Assembly (NCBI GenBank): GCA_020744425.1
Contig: JAGMUV010000044.1
Location: 1 to 64,000, forward strand
From: Dactylonectria macrodidyma
Taxonomy: Eukaryota; Ascomycota; Sordariomycetes; Hypocreales; Nectriaceae
Reading direction: 5' to 3'
DNA: 64,000 bases
Shown: positions 24,526-33,452 of the stretch, one piece after another
How the letters are laid out: each line of letters begins with the position of its first letter
How positions within the stretch are numbered: the first letter of the stretch is position 1
The notes under the pieces: model-generated
The model's input: only the letters and a program-made list of their open reading frames with translations
Database searches by the model: none
Told to the model about the DNA's origin: nothing
Program-made: the position numbers and the translations under genes

Positions 24526-24771
24526 CGGACTGAGAGTCCGCCGTGAGGTTATCGAAACACCCTGTTTCTTAGCATCTAGGCCATATTTGGTGTTGCAAGC
24601 GGTCCCTGCTAGCCTGGTACATTGGTGACAGGGGCCAAGGTCAAGAATTCAAGATTTGTGAATTCTCGACGGTGGGTCTTCCCTTACGCACCAGATTTCA
24701 CATACTAATCAGGGAAGGGGGCGTCTTGGCGCCGATTTGTGCAGTTCGATTCGTATCGGACTCTCAGTCCG
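24526..24771. repeat. Pair of near-palindromes in inverted orientation
   Basis: CGGACTGAGAGTCCG near 24526 and its reverse complement CGGACTCTCAGTCCG near 24757 stand about 230 bases apart. Each is also almost self-complementary. No reading frame lies between them. Confidence 0.35.
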
Positions 24772-25147
24772 GCGTCGCCGATCAGGGCCGAGGTGCGTTG
24801 TCGAACATTGAGCTCCACAAGTGGCCCAGTGCGGCCTGCCCCAGTAATTAAGTTAGAGTTTTCGGATAACCCCCCTTTTCGTCTCGCTTGACGCCCCCAC
24901 CCCCTCAATGTTTGTTAATGTGTGTCGCTCGCCATCACTTGTCGTAGGCATATTGGCCACACAAAGCCGTAATCATCAAGCTGACAAAGACAGCAAGGGA
25001 TTCAGATACGTTCTCTCAGGCTGCTCTGTCATCACTTTCGCCCTGCGAACCTAGGAGAAGCTACTCAGGGTTTCTAGTGAAGGAAATGTGAAGGAAATAG
25101 TCTTCCATATCTCACTGTCGTAAAGCCGATGGCTGCTCTAGGGAGGA

Positions 25148-25156
25148 TATAAAATA
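25148..25156 (+). promoter_or_regulatory. TATA box before the hemerythrin-like gene
   Basis: TATAAAATA lies 85 bases before the ATG at 25233. This is a strong match at a normal fungal distance. Confidence 0.45.
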
Positions 25157-25232
25157 GCGAGCATAACCTCCTCTGTCAAGCTGAATCCATCTCATCCTGC
25201 GAACTCGTAAGACATACGCAACAACGCACACC

Positions 25233-25808
25233 ATGTCGATGCCACCACAATCTTCAAGTAACGCTACCGGCGAGGATGCGTCATTCAATCGCCTTGCCAA
25301 TCGTATGAACGCTTTTGTCAGTACCTGTTCCCCTTGATTTTTAAGCTAAGTGGAGAGTTTAACTAACATGACACGACAGCATGAGGCCTTTCGTCGCTCT
25401 TGGTCGACCATGTATACGGTCTGCTCTTCGGGCGTTCGCCCTGCAGGCATGTCGATCCGACGATTCATCAGCATGGGGCTGGAATTCTGTGAACACCTTG
25501 AAAACCATCATAATATTGAGGAGAATTGGTTCTTTCCACTTCTTGCAGAAAAAATGCCCCAGTTCCGTCGCGAGCGGGAACTGGTAGCCCAACATCGGGA
25601 AATTCATGCAGGTCTTGAAGCGCTGCAACAGTATCTTCGCCGCTGTTTAGCGGGTGAGGTCGATTTCAGTTTAGTGAAGGTGAAGGAGATTTTGGACTCT
25701 TTTAGTGAGGTCCTGTGGCAGCATCTCGACGAAGAGGTGCAAGATCTGAAGGCCGAAAACATGAGGAAATACTGGACGAGGGAGGAGATTGACAAAATTC
25801 CAATGTAA
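25233..25808 (+). CDS. Hemerythrin HHE-domain protein
   Basis: Small all-helical di-iron protein of 170 residues after removal of one intron (25317-25379, GTCAGT donor, CTAAC branch site, ACAG acceptor). The start is the first ATG of MSMPPQSSSN. Iron-ligand candidates follow the family pattern: His29 at the exon junction (HEAFRRSW), HLENHHNIEENWFFP at 67-81 with His71 and Glu76 spaced for H-x3-E, QHREIHAGL with His100 and His104, and WQHLDEEV with His143. HHE proteins bind oxygen, nitric oxide or iron, and many fungal ones are found in accessory regions with unknown roles. No signal peptide is evident. The frame is intact, the ligand set is complete and a TATA box sits in front, so it is probably functional. 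Confidence 0.88.
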
Positions 25809-25899
25809 TACATAGCAATGAAGAAATATTGGGGTAAACCTTGGAATGTGATATCGGCGTTGTTATGGGCGCCATGTGTCCCTGTGTTCAATTCCCGCG

Positions 25900-26265
25900 G
25901 TGCCGTAGAAATCTGGTGTGATTGTTGGGCAGGGCCGTCATGCTCGCCCTCGTGTACTAAATCAACTGCAAGGAGACCCAGACGAGGCATTTATGAATCA
26001 CGACTGGTTGCCGGAGCCTGCTGGGCCACCCGGACTCTCTTATCATCATCCCGGACCAAACGGTGTCCACAGATTTCAGGGCATCAGTGGGCCTCCTTCT
26101 GTATCTTACCCTCATGGGCCTTGAAGTTGATATCGGCGTCACAAAACTGGTGGGCTATTACGGCTCCGTATCGCCCAACGTCGGAGGAAACAGGATGCCA
26201 CTATGTATGATCAAGGGCGAAAGCGAACCGACTCAAGTGAATTGTCATTCTGGTGTCCTGCTGTA
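25900..26265 (+). pseudogene. Possible remnant of a cation/proton antiporter
   Basis: A frame around 26060-26160 contains a hydrophobic run SVGLLLYLTLMGLEVDIG, reminiscent of the L-x-L-FxxGLExD signature of KefB/KHA1-type antiporters. The stretch before it in another frame (LNQLQGDP, then EAF) could be the preceding loop. Nothing else of a 600-800-residue antiporter is present. Weak call. Confidence 0.2.
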
Positions 26266-26317
26266 ATCATACTGAAAACACTATTTACGCTTCCTTTGCG
26301 TCCGACCGACCCTGGAG

Positions 26318-27370
26318 CTACGCAAGGGCTTTAGCGGCGCCTGCTAGATAGTCGATCCCATGAGTTCTCAGAAAATCGTTGAAAGTTACACGCTTGAGCC
26401 CAGGATACGGCAGCGTGTTCATATCAACTCCGAGATGCGTCTGTCCACTTGTACAATAATAGTGGTAGAAGCTACGTCTGTTAGCCATCGTCCAAGTCGT
26501 TCGCGAAGAGTAATTACTTGCAGTGGGATATAAGGCGCCTTGTTCTGCAGGTCCTCTTCGCGCTTGGCGTGCATTATTTTATACAGCTCATCCAACGACC
26601 CAAGGCACTCCAATTGGGGCCTTTCATTATACGCATCCTGAAATGCATCGGCAATTTGGCGAATACTCTTCCTGTCGCCCAAGACTGAGGTGGTGGTGTT
26701 AGAGCAGTTCACGGTAGAGTTAGAGGAAATGGGTGGGAGATGGTCGAACATCTTACATTTTTGCATTCCAGTTGCTTGTTGATCCATGACGACTTCGGCG
26801 ACAAAGTCGGCAGCGTTCGTGTAAGGGGTTGACTCCCAAATCTCGTCACCTGTGCCCCAATAGCGCAGGGTCCTCTCTTCCGGCCTCAAGATTTGGGACC
26901 ATGGGTTCCAAAAGGTATCCATGAAAGTGCCAATAAGGGCGTGGACTCCTTGAATCTTGCTCTTTACATCAGGATGCTCCTTGACCAGCTTCATTGCGTC
27001 CTTTGACGGGAGTTGACCTTGCTCAAGCTTGGCGAAGTCGAGAGTGTAATCGCTTGCCACTTATCTCTTGACTCCTTGCTCCTCACAAGCGTCAATCAGA
27101 AGCTTCTGGCCCTGCGTCATATGAGTATCGTCACCAGGGTAGCAGCAAACAACAACATCGCATCCGCTAGCAAATGATTGCAAGGCGGGCTCGATCCGTT
27201 GCTTCACCCTGCACAACCTTGACTCGTGGTGACGAGGAAATGAATGCCGGCAGCTTGGCAGGGTTTCGACAGTAGCCACAAATCAGACCATCGGGCTTGT
27301 CGGGGAGACGTTTGGCAATGAGGCGGGCGAATTTGCCGGTGATACCAGCGATTCCCACTGTGAAGACCAT
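26318..27370 (-). pseudogene. NmrA-like NAD(P)-binding protein, recently broken
   Basis: Starts MVFTVGIAGITGKFARLIAKRL, a clear G-x-x-G-x-x-(G/A) Rossmann start. It runs collinearly to a C-terminus reading VTFNDFLRTHGIDYLAGAA and TAG at 26318-26320. Two introns are still good: one with GTAAGATG donor near 26755, joining MQK-F-LGDRKS, and one near 26475-26520, joining YIPL-Q to FYHYY. Lesions are one extra C near 27187, which shifts ATDRA-ALQSFASG out of frame, and TAA at 27061-27063 inside GVKR-x-VASDYTLDF, where relatives usually have Tyr. With so few changes the gene was lost recently, or the assembly contains errors. NmrA-like proteins act as redox sensors or reductases. It is more complete than the copy at 12111-13060. 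Confidence 0.75.
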
Positions 27371-27966
27371 GACGGGACTTGGAAATAGTTGGCTCTGGCT
27401 GCTTAAAGAAAGTTTCCCTTCTCTTTTTGTAACAAGAAAGGAAGAATAAACCGCCTACATGTGAGGGCAGATTTCTTCATGACCGAAGGGAACTCCATGA
27501 CTCAACACTCCCTTGTGATTGACGGCATGCACGTTGCTAGCAGTAGTGTCATAGTAAGGTACACTCCTGCAGAAGCGATGATGACGATACTACCCGGTAC
27601 CACCACTACTTGGTCACCGGACTGTATTGACGGTGCCGTCACCTCGGCCAGTCCGATGATTTTTGACCGCCGGACGGCAGGTAGACAACGCTACTTGGCG
27701 ACTCGGCAGCATTTCAGAACCCAAGACACCTGACTCGAGACCCCCACCTCTCGGGGGAAGAGGCAAATACCGATCTCGGTAGCAGTTTACTAGAGAAAAA
27801 AGGGAACTTTCGTTCGGTATTTCGTCTTTCCGGTGCTGGCGGTGCTCGGGATTTCGTCTTTCCCCGAGGCACCCCACTGATGCAAATGGATGGAGTGCCA
27901 ACCCACAGCATCCATGATGCCACCACGTACGTACGTAGTAGGTTTCAGCCCAAATGCTAAATCCTA
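27371..27966. other. Intergenic, short simple repeats
   Basis: Contains GGATTTCGTCTTTCC-like direct repeats around 27820-27860. No gene recognised. Confidence 0.35.
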
Positions 27967-28152
27967 GTGAGGACGTTCATGCTGGGTCAGGTTGCACGGG
28001 TGGAGGATGCCGCAACAGTGAGATGGACGTCGCAGCCGACCGCCTTCGCGCTCTCTCGCGCTCTCTCGCGCTCACGGCAGCGCTGCGGCTCGGCCCATAC
28101 CACCACCGATCCCGGTGATGATGCACACCTTGTTCGCAAGCCTTCCCAACAT
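27967..28152 (-). pseudogene. N-terminal fragment of a short-chain dehydrogenase
   Basis: From an ATG at 28152 the minus strand reads MLGRLANKVCIITGIGGGMGRAAAL, the cofactor-binding TGxxxGxG start of an SDR, then a TGA. After the stop the frame continues ARERARERAKAVGCDVH, which looks like the usual FAREGAKVVGCDV segment stretched by a GCGCGAGAGA repeat at 28049-28075. The rest of the enzyme is missing. Repeat expansion plus truncation explain the loss. Confidence 0.55.
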
Positions 28153-28580
28153 GATGTTTCCTATGGTATGATGGTGCTTATCACTGTCCGTTGCTCTATC
28201 GTCCCCCTCTGATAGTTTGGTTCCGTTCTCAGTCGGCGATAAGATAACAACGATGGCGTTTATATGTTTATATCGTTTTCGTGATTAATCGCCGATGAGT
28301 GGATAAAAAATAACGAGGAGCTCCGTTGTTCGGAATCCGACTTGACAAATGAGCTCAAGGGATCCCGTTTTCGCGTCTCGGCCAGCGCCGAGTTAAAGTG
28401 CCGATGGGCCGACCCCATGTAGGATCGTCGCGAGTGAAATAATACTCAACTACGTCAATTCAAGGCCATCATCAGCGGGTACTGTACGTAAAAATTCACC
28501 TATAAAAGACAGAACTCGTATCAGTCTCTGATCTTGTATTCTCAAACACGAAAGTCACTGTACCTGATTTCTTATTCAAC
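28153..28580. other. Upstream region of the SDR gene
   Basis: About 430 bases without a frame of interest. It ends in the TATA-containing promoter of the SDR gene. Confidence 0.4.
28501..28508 (+). promoter_or_regulatory. TATA box before the SDR gene
   Basis: TATAAAAG lies 80 bases before the ATG at 28581. Confidence 0.5.
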
Positions 28581-29529
28581 ATGTCTTCAACAAACCAGAA
28601 TCTAGCTGGACAGGTTGCGCTTGGTACGTTTCCCCTAATCATGAACCATACTCATAACTAGAGGGACAAAATTGACAAGGCCATAAACTCAAGTGACCGG
28701 CTCGAGCCGTGGAATTGGAGCTGCAATTGCCCTTCGCCTGGCTCAACATGGTGCCCACGTTGCATTGAACTACGTCAATTCCGCTGCTGCTGCAGAGAAG
28801 GTCGCTGAGCAAATCCGAGCCCTCAATGTCAAGGCAATCACAATCAAGGCGGATGTGTCCCAGGAAGCTGATATCAAGATGATGTTCGAGAAGGTCATAC
28901 AAGAGTTTGGACAGTTGAATATCGTCATGAGTAACTCGGGCATTGAGCACTTCGGCGCTATCCCTGACGTCACTGGAGAGCAAATTGACCAAGTGTTATC
29001 GGTCAATGTCAAGGCACAATTCTTTGTCGCCCAGCAAGCCTATAAGCATATCGCCAACAATGGCCGATTGATCCTAATGTCTTCAATTTCAGCCCAGAAG
29101 GTAAGACAAACCAATACAGAACAATCAATGGACAAAAATGGCCACCTGAGAGGGACTATAATACTAATTCATCTGGTTACTGTATAGGGCATTGCAGAAC
29201 ACGCCGTTTACGCGGCCTCAAAGGCAGCAATTCAGGGCATGATCAAGTGCCTTGCCTACGATTTCGGTCCTCGCCAGGTTACCGTAAATGCCCTCGCCCC
29301 AGGAGGGGTGAAGACGGATATGTATGCCGATGCAGCCGCAAAGTACATACCTGGCGGTTCCAGCATGAGTGTGGATGAGATTGACGATGTCCTCTCGAAG
29401 TGGTCCCCGCTCAACAGGCCTGGCTTTCCGGATGATATTTCCGGAGTGGTCGCTTTGTTGGCCAGCCCCGAATCGCAGTGGTTGACAGGCCAAACGTTCC
29501 ACTGCTCTGGAGGAGCTCACATGTCCTAA
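28581..29529 (+). CDS. Short-chain dehydrogenase/reductase
   Basis: Classical SDR of 263 residues after removing introns 28624-28693 and 29101-29187. It has the NAD(P) site TGSSRGIG at residues 16-23, an N-term strand GQVALVTG, and SNSGIEHFG in place of the usual NNAG-type motif. The catalytic Ser lies in LILMSSIS (about 144-145) and the Y-x3-K pair is Tyr158 and Lys162 in VYAASKAA. The C-terminal part reads ITVNALAPGGVKTDMY in slightly altered form and ends WLTGQTFHCSGGAHMS. The overall pattern is closest to tetrahydroxynaphthalene/versicolorin-type reductases (LNYVNSAAAAEKVAEQI), so an NADPH-dependent ketoreductase on an aromatic or polyketide substrate is likely; the exact substrate is not readable. 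Intact, with its own TATA box. Confidence 0.9.
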
Positions 29530-29899
29530 ATGACAGTGGATAGTCCTTAGTATTCAGTAACATAGTCAATGAACGCCCTGAGATACCTGGAAAATGACAA
29601 GGCTGCGTGTTACACCCTCCCTTCGTTAGCCGGCGAAAGAGAATCGATCGAATCCTACAGTAAAATATAAACCGGAAGCCATATGTATTAATTTGAGGCC
29701 GGTCTTGAATTATAACGAAAGGGAATCATGACGAAGGTTTTTCGTCCTCACTGGCGCAAACATCGGGGATTCCCTCTTGATTTATTTTCAAGTTAATTAT
29801 ATCCTTTCAGAGCAACTAGAAGTTTATGATCTGTTGTATATGTAGCTACCAACCGTGTCTAGCTTGGGCCTGAGCAAGCGTCGTCAAAGTCTTAGCTGT

Positions 29900-30060
29900 C
29901 TAACAAAGCCAGCCACCGTCAATTGCCTTCACAGTTCCAGTGACAAACTTTGACCCATCGCTCAACAACCAAGCAGTGAGTTCTGCAACTTCCTCCGGTT
30001 TTCCTTGTCTATTCATTGCTGTATGGCTCGGATCTAGGGTCCCCACCTTGTTCTTCAGAA
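29900..30060 (-). pseudogene. C-terminal fragment of a short-chain dehydrogenase
   Basis: The minus strand ends with GKPEEVAELTAWLLSDGS, then FVTGTVKAIDGGWLC and a stop: the C-terminal signature of an SDR. Only about 45 residues can be aligned, and nothing upstream continues it. Confidence 0.6.
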
Positions 30061-30124
30061 GCCTGGTTATATCAAGCAGGCAAAGAGGTCTTGTCCCTCT
30101 ACGGCTGTTAAAGCTGATGATCAT

Positions 30125-30804
30125 AATGGTGATGTCCTTCTGAAAATGTCCCCTAAAATTTCCTGAGATCTAGAGAGTTGAATCTCTAGTCCTCACAACT
30201 CTATCAAACCCCTGTCCAACCCGCTTCGCATCACTACAGAGCAGAATGCTAGAATACATAGCACTAGAGCTATAAGGAGCGAGGATAATAAATATAAATA
30301 GATACATAGTCCCCACATAATGGGATCTATATAGCCTCTCATATTGACTGTTATCCTAATCTTCTGGATAACCAAACAAAGCCAGCGTTATTTGCAACGA
30401 GATAGAAGACATCAGGACGACTTTGGTCTTGGGATGAGTAGGAACTTTCATTTTAACAGTGAACGACTGAGTAGAGCTTATTCATTGAGACATCTTACCT
30501 GCAAGTATGGTCTGATTTTATAACAAGTTTCAGTTGAAATAAACCCAACCGTGCTTGAACAGCCCTTTGTATCTTCCAGCTTGATATAACGATGCCCCAC
30601 CTCAGGACCGTAGACCTTATGCCGCTCAAGCTGCAGTTGCAGACTTATTTAGTAATAGTAGCTATTACTTTATACTTTAAGTGGAATACCACATCACTAT
30701 ACCCCGTAGTTCTCAATATCTCCGTAGTGACACCGAGGGAAGTTTCCCAGCTAGTTACATAACGTAAAAATAACGTGCCATTACCGAGATAATTAAAGCG
30801 CATA
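30125..30804. other. Intergenic, left flank of the transposon
   Basis: No gene recognised. A TTAA lies at 30793-30796, nine bases outside the left inverted repeat, but is not matched on the other side. Confidence 0.35.
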
Positions 30805-30844
30805 CTATCCCATCAACTGCCAATGGGCTCCATTTTTGCCAAGG
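30805..30844 (+). repeat. Left terminal inverted repeat of the piggyBac-type element
   Basis: Forty bases that match the reverse complement of 33040-33079 without a mismatch. Confidence 0.92.
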
Positions 30845-30970
30845 CCAAAATACCCACTATTGTACCCACTTTTACTCCGCACTTCAATCGGTACATGACG
30901 AAACATCATTTGCACCTATGTTTTCTTACCTGCTGCCACCACCAAAACCGTCATTTTGTTCAATGCTGCG

Positions 30971-32959
30971 ATGTCTTCTAGTGATGCTGATGCTTCCAGT
31001 GCCTCCGGTGCCTCCGGTGCTTCCGTTGCTTCCGTACGAAGCTGTATTGTGGTTGAGATCCTTCCAGAAGACCTCGCCGTCGCCTGCACTGCCGACTGTA
31101 CCGGTACGCCAGAGCGGTGCGATCACAGCACAGTCCGGCCCCACGAACCTCCGGCTGTCGAGCGCGGGCCGGCGGGCTCCTTTATACCCTTTGACGTGCC
31201 GGCCCGACCCCGAGAGATACAGGAGCTGCCGGCAGCCCCGCTTGACTTATTCTTCCGGTACGTTCCCCGGGGCCTTATTGAGCGGTGGGTGCAATGGACG
31301 AATGCAGCGCCGCTATCTAAGGAAGGCCCCCGGGCTAGAACTTCAAGAGTGAACGTATGGCGGAAGACTTCTGTAGATGAGATTTACCTTTTCTTAGGTA
31401 TTTTAATCTATATGGGAATACATAGCGAATCTGAAATATCAAGGTATTGGTCGACTCAACAGCAGAAGGAAGATCCTATCTATCCATTTACTCGGTTTAT
31501 ATCCCGGAACCGCTTTCAGCTATTACTCCGACACCTCCGGGTTTTTGACACCTCCGAGTTCCAGCCTAGCCAGTCAGGAGGTCGACGCCAGGCCCGGGCC
31601 CAGGCCCCCGCCCAAGCCGGGGACCTGATGCCGGATATATATCGGAAGGTTAACGAATGGTCGGCCCATATCCAAGAGACCGGAGATTCCTTCTATACGG
31701 CTGGCTCCGACCTTACCGTTGACGAGGCTATGGTCCGATTTACCGGCCGGTCACTAGAGACGACAATACCGACGAAGCCGACCCCAACCGGCTTCAAGGT
31801 CTGGATCCTTGCCCAATCGGGCTACTGCCTCCGGTGGCTCTGGCACGTACACGGAAAGGGCCCATACGGACTAGTCCCTCAGGCCCGGCCGGCAGGCAGC
31901 AAGGCTGGAGCAGCTGCCGCAAAGTGGGACCCGTTAACGCCAACGCAACGGGTTGTAACGACACTTATTACCCTACTTCCGGCTGCAGTCTACCACGTAT
32001 TCCTAGACAATCTCTTTGCTTCCGTACGGCTTCTCCGGGCCCTCCGGAAGCAGCAGGTCGGAGCTTCCGGGACCTGCCGGAAAAACAGTGGGATAGATAA
32101 GATCCTCATCGCCGAGAAGGAAGCAGAAGGCCAGGGTATTCCTTGGGGTCAGATCCATTGCATCCCTATTCTTAGATGGGGAGGTATGGTATTGCAAACT
32201 GCTTTCTATAGATATCTCCATACTGATCAATTTGTCTCTTCATAGGTCAACCAATTCACCTGGAAGGATAACGCCCTTGCCCTCTTCTTGACAACCGTCT
32301 TCCGAGACGGCCGGGAGGTTATCCGTCTCCGGCGCCGGCCGGCCGGAAGCTCTGCTGGAAAGCGGGCTGCCCGGAAAGAAGCCTTCGGCTCAGACGTCCG
32401 GAAGAACCTCCCGGTGCCTGAGGCAATTGACGAATATAACCATAAGATGAATGGGGTTGATATAAGTGACCAGATGAGGTCTTATTATCAATACAGCCGC
32501 CCTATTCGTCGAGGAGGCTGGCAAGCCCTTGCTTGGAATTTCCTGCTAGAAGTGATCGTTGTGAATAGCTTCTTCCTGCAGCTCTGGGGCAAGCCCGAGT
32601 GGCAAAAGGTCAAGAACCAGTACCAATGGCGGCGACTGCTTGCATCCCAGCTTATTCAACAGTTTGGACCATTAGCAGGAGGTCGAAGATGTTCACGACC
32701 TCAGCGGGCTTCAGATAAGAGGAAAACGTCTATTCCTTGGCAGCAACATCGCAAGGGATCAAGGGGGGCTAATTCACCTTGCTCCTATTGCGGTAGTAGG
32801 AAAGCATTAAGGCGCCAGGCTCTAGGCGACATATCTGGGAATAGCCTCACTCAGCAGCCGCAACAGCGAAAAAGGACTCGAAAGGGCTGCTTAGACTGTA
32901 ACGTACCGCTATGTATTGATGGAGATTGTTGGTACCTTTGGCATACCCAAAATCTATAG
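30971..32959 (+). CDS. piggyBac-type transposase (DDE_Tnp_1_7)
   Basis: Cut-and-paste DDE/D transposase acting in the nucleus. Removing one intron at 32189-32245 (GTATTG donor, CTGAT, ATAG acceptor, containing a stop) gives 643 residues. The first ATG is MSSSDADASS, followed by a low-complexity Ala/Ser region. The DDD triad is readable: Asp251 in TVDEAMVRFTGR, Asp346 in YHVFLDNLFAS, Asp478 in NHKMNGVDISDQMRSYY. The C-terminus has the cysteine-rich domain, CSYCG and GCLDCNVPLCIDGDCWYLWH, used by piggyBac proteins to bind the end of the element. Length fits the family (about 550-650). No stop, frameshift or missing ligand was found, so the enzyme may be active. Coding bases are GC-rich and not RIP-damaged, unlike many neighbours. 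Confidence 0.9.
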
Positions 32960-33039
32960 GGGAATAGAGGTACCTTGAATCTTAGTATATGATTCGATTA
33001 TTCTAGTGGGCCTATAAGCCCTGATTGGCTTTACCCCGC

Positions 33040-33079
33040 CCTTGGCAAAAATGGAGCCCATTGGCAGTTGATGGGATAG
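33040..33079 (-). repeat. Right terminal inverted repeat of the piggyBac-type element
   Basis: Perfect inverted copy of the 40 bases at 30805-30844. Confidence 0.92.
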
Positions 33080-33159
33080 GTTCCCGGGGGCTTGACCAAG
33101 CAAACTTCACTTGCCCTGGCTGCCCCTCTCCTCGCCGGCAGGAGAGGTGGGGGCGGAGG

Positions 33160-33166
33160 TGACTCA
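33160..33166 (+). promoter_or_regulatory. TGACTCA (Gcn4/CpcA/AP-1-type) site
   Basis: Exact TGACTCA, the consensus bound by bZIP factors of the Gcn4/CpcA type. It lies 294 bases before the first amidohydrolase ATG at 33453 and directly left of the long hairpin. A second exact copy is at 33261. Binding is inferred. Confidence 0.4.
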
Positions 33167-33168
33167 AC

Positions 33169-33250
33169 GGGTCCTCATACCTGCACAGCTGGCTGTGCGA
33201 GTTATCATGTGACCTTATTCGCACAGCCGGCTGTGCAGGTATGAGGACCC
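33169..33250. repeat. Long hairpin: 32-bp inverted repeat, 18-bp loop
   Basis: Arms 33169-33200 and 33219-33250 are reverse complements with a single mismatch (CAGCTGGCTG against CAGCCGGCTG). The loop is GTTATCATGTGACCTTAT. It sits between the piggyBac element and the amidohydrolase gene and is flanked on each side by TGACTCAAC. It could be a tiny inverted-repeat element or a regulatory palindrome. Confidence 0.8.
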
Positions 33251-33260
33251 CACAAGACCC

Positions 33261-33267
33261 TGACTCA
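33261..33267 (+). promoter_or_regulatory. Second TGACTCA site before the amidohydrolase
   Basis: Exact TGACTCA 192 bases before the ATG at 33453, in the same TGACTCAAC context as the copy at 33160. Confidence 0.4.
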
Positions 33268-33452
33268 ACCCATCGTCTCCATCATGGCTGCAGAAAACTA
33301 CGTCAAATCCCACTTATTGAACGCCGAGTTAGGTTATTTTCACATCAGCGAGCGGATGTGCCGGGTATGGAGGCGAATATGCCGAAGACGCGAATACGCG
33401 ATTCGACTCTGTTCAGTTATTGTAAAAGCCAGCGCCGCAGCCCTAGTGAGAC

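Larger units (their letters stand above)
21628..25232. other. Long intergenic region with dispersed repeats
   Basis: About 3.6 kb without a supportable gene. It holds copies of a CGTTCCTCAAGGCA-containing repeat (described separately), a GC-rich part at 22300-22450, and a pair of mirror-placed palindromes at about 24526 and 24756. Small frames here overlap on both strands and show no family features. Confidence 0.45.
30805..33079 (+). mobile_element. piggyBac-type DNA transposon with 40-bp TIRs
   Basis: A 2275-bp element bounded by perfect 40-base inverted repeats at 30805-30844 and 33040-33079; each begins CTATCCCATCAACTGCC from the outside. It carries one transposase gene filling most of the inside. 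The four bases outside each end (CATA and GTTC) do not match each other and neither is the TTAA that piggyBac elements normally duplicate. Identical repeats and an open transposase indicate a young copy. Confidence 0.9.

Noticed and set aside
27967..30060. Two SDR pieces flanking the intact SDR as halves of one gene split by an insertion
   Set aside because: Both are on the minus strand, but the N-terminal piece lies at lower coordinates than the C-terminal piece, so the order is wrong for a simple split gene.
30926..31144. Minus-strand Gly/Ser-rich frame
   Set aside because: It is the shadow of the low-complexity N-terminus of the transposase.
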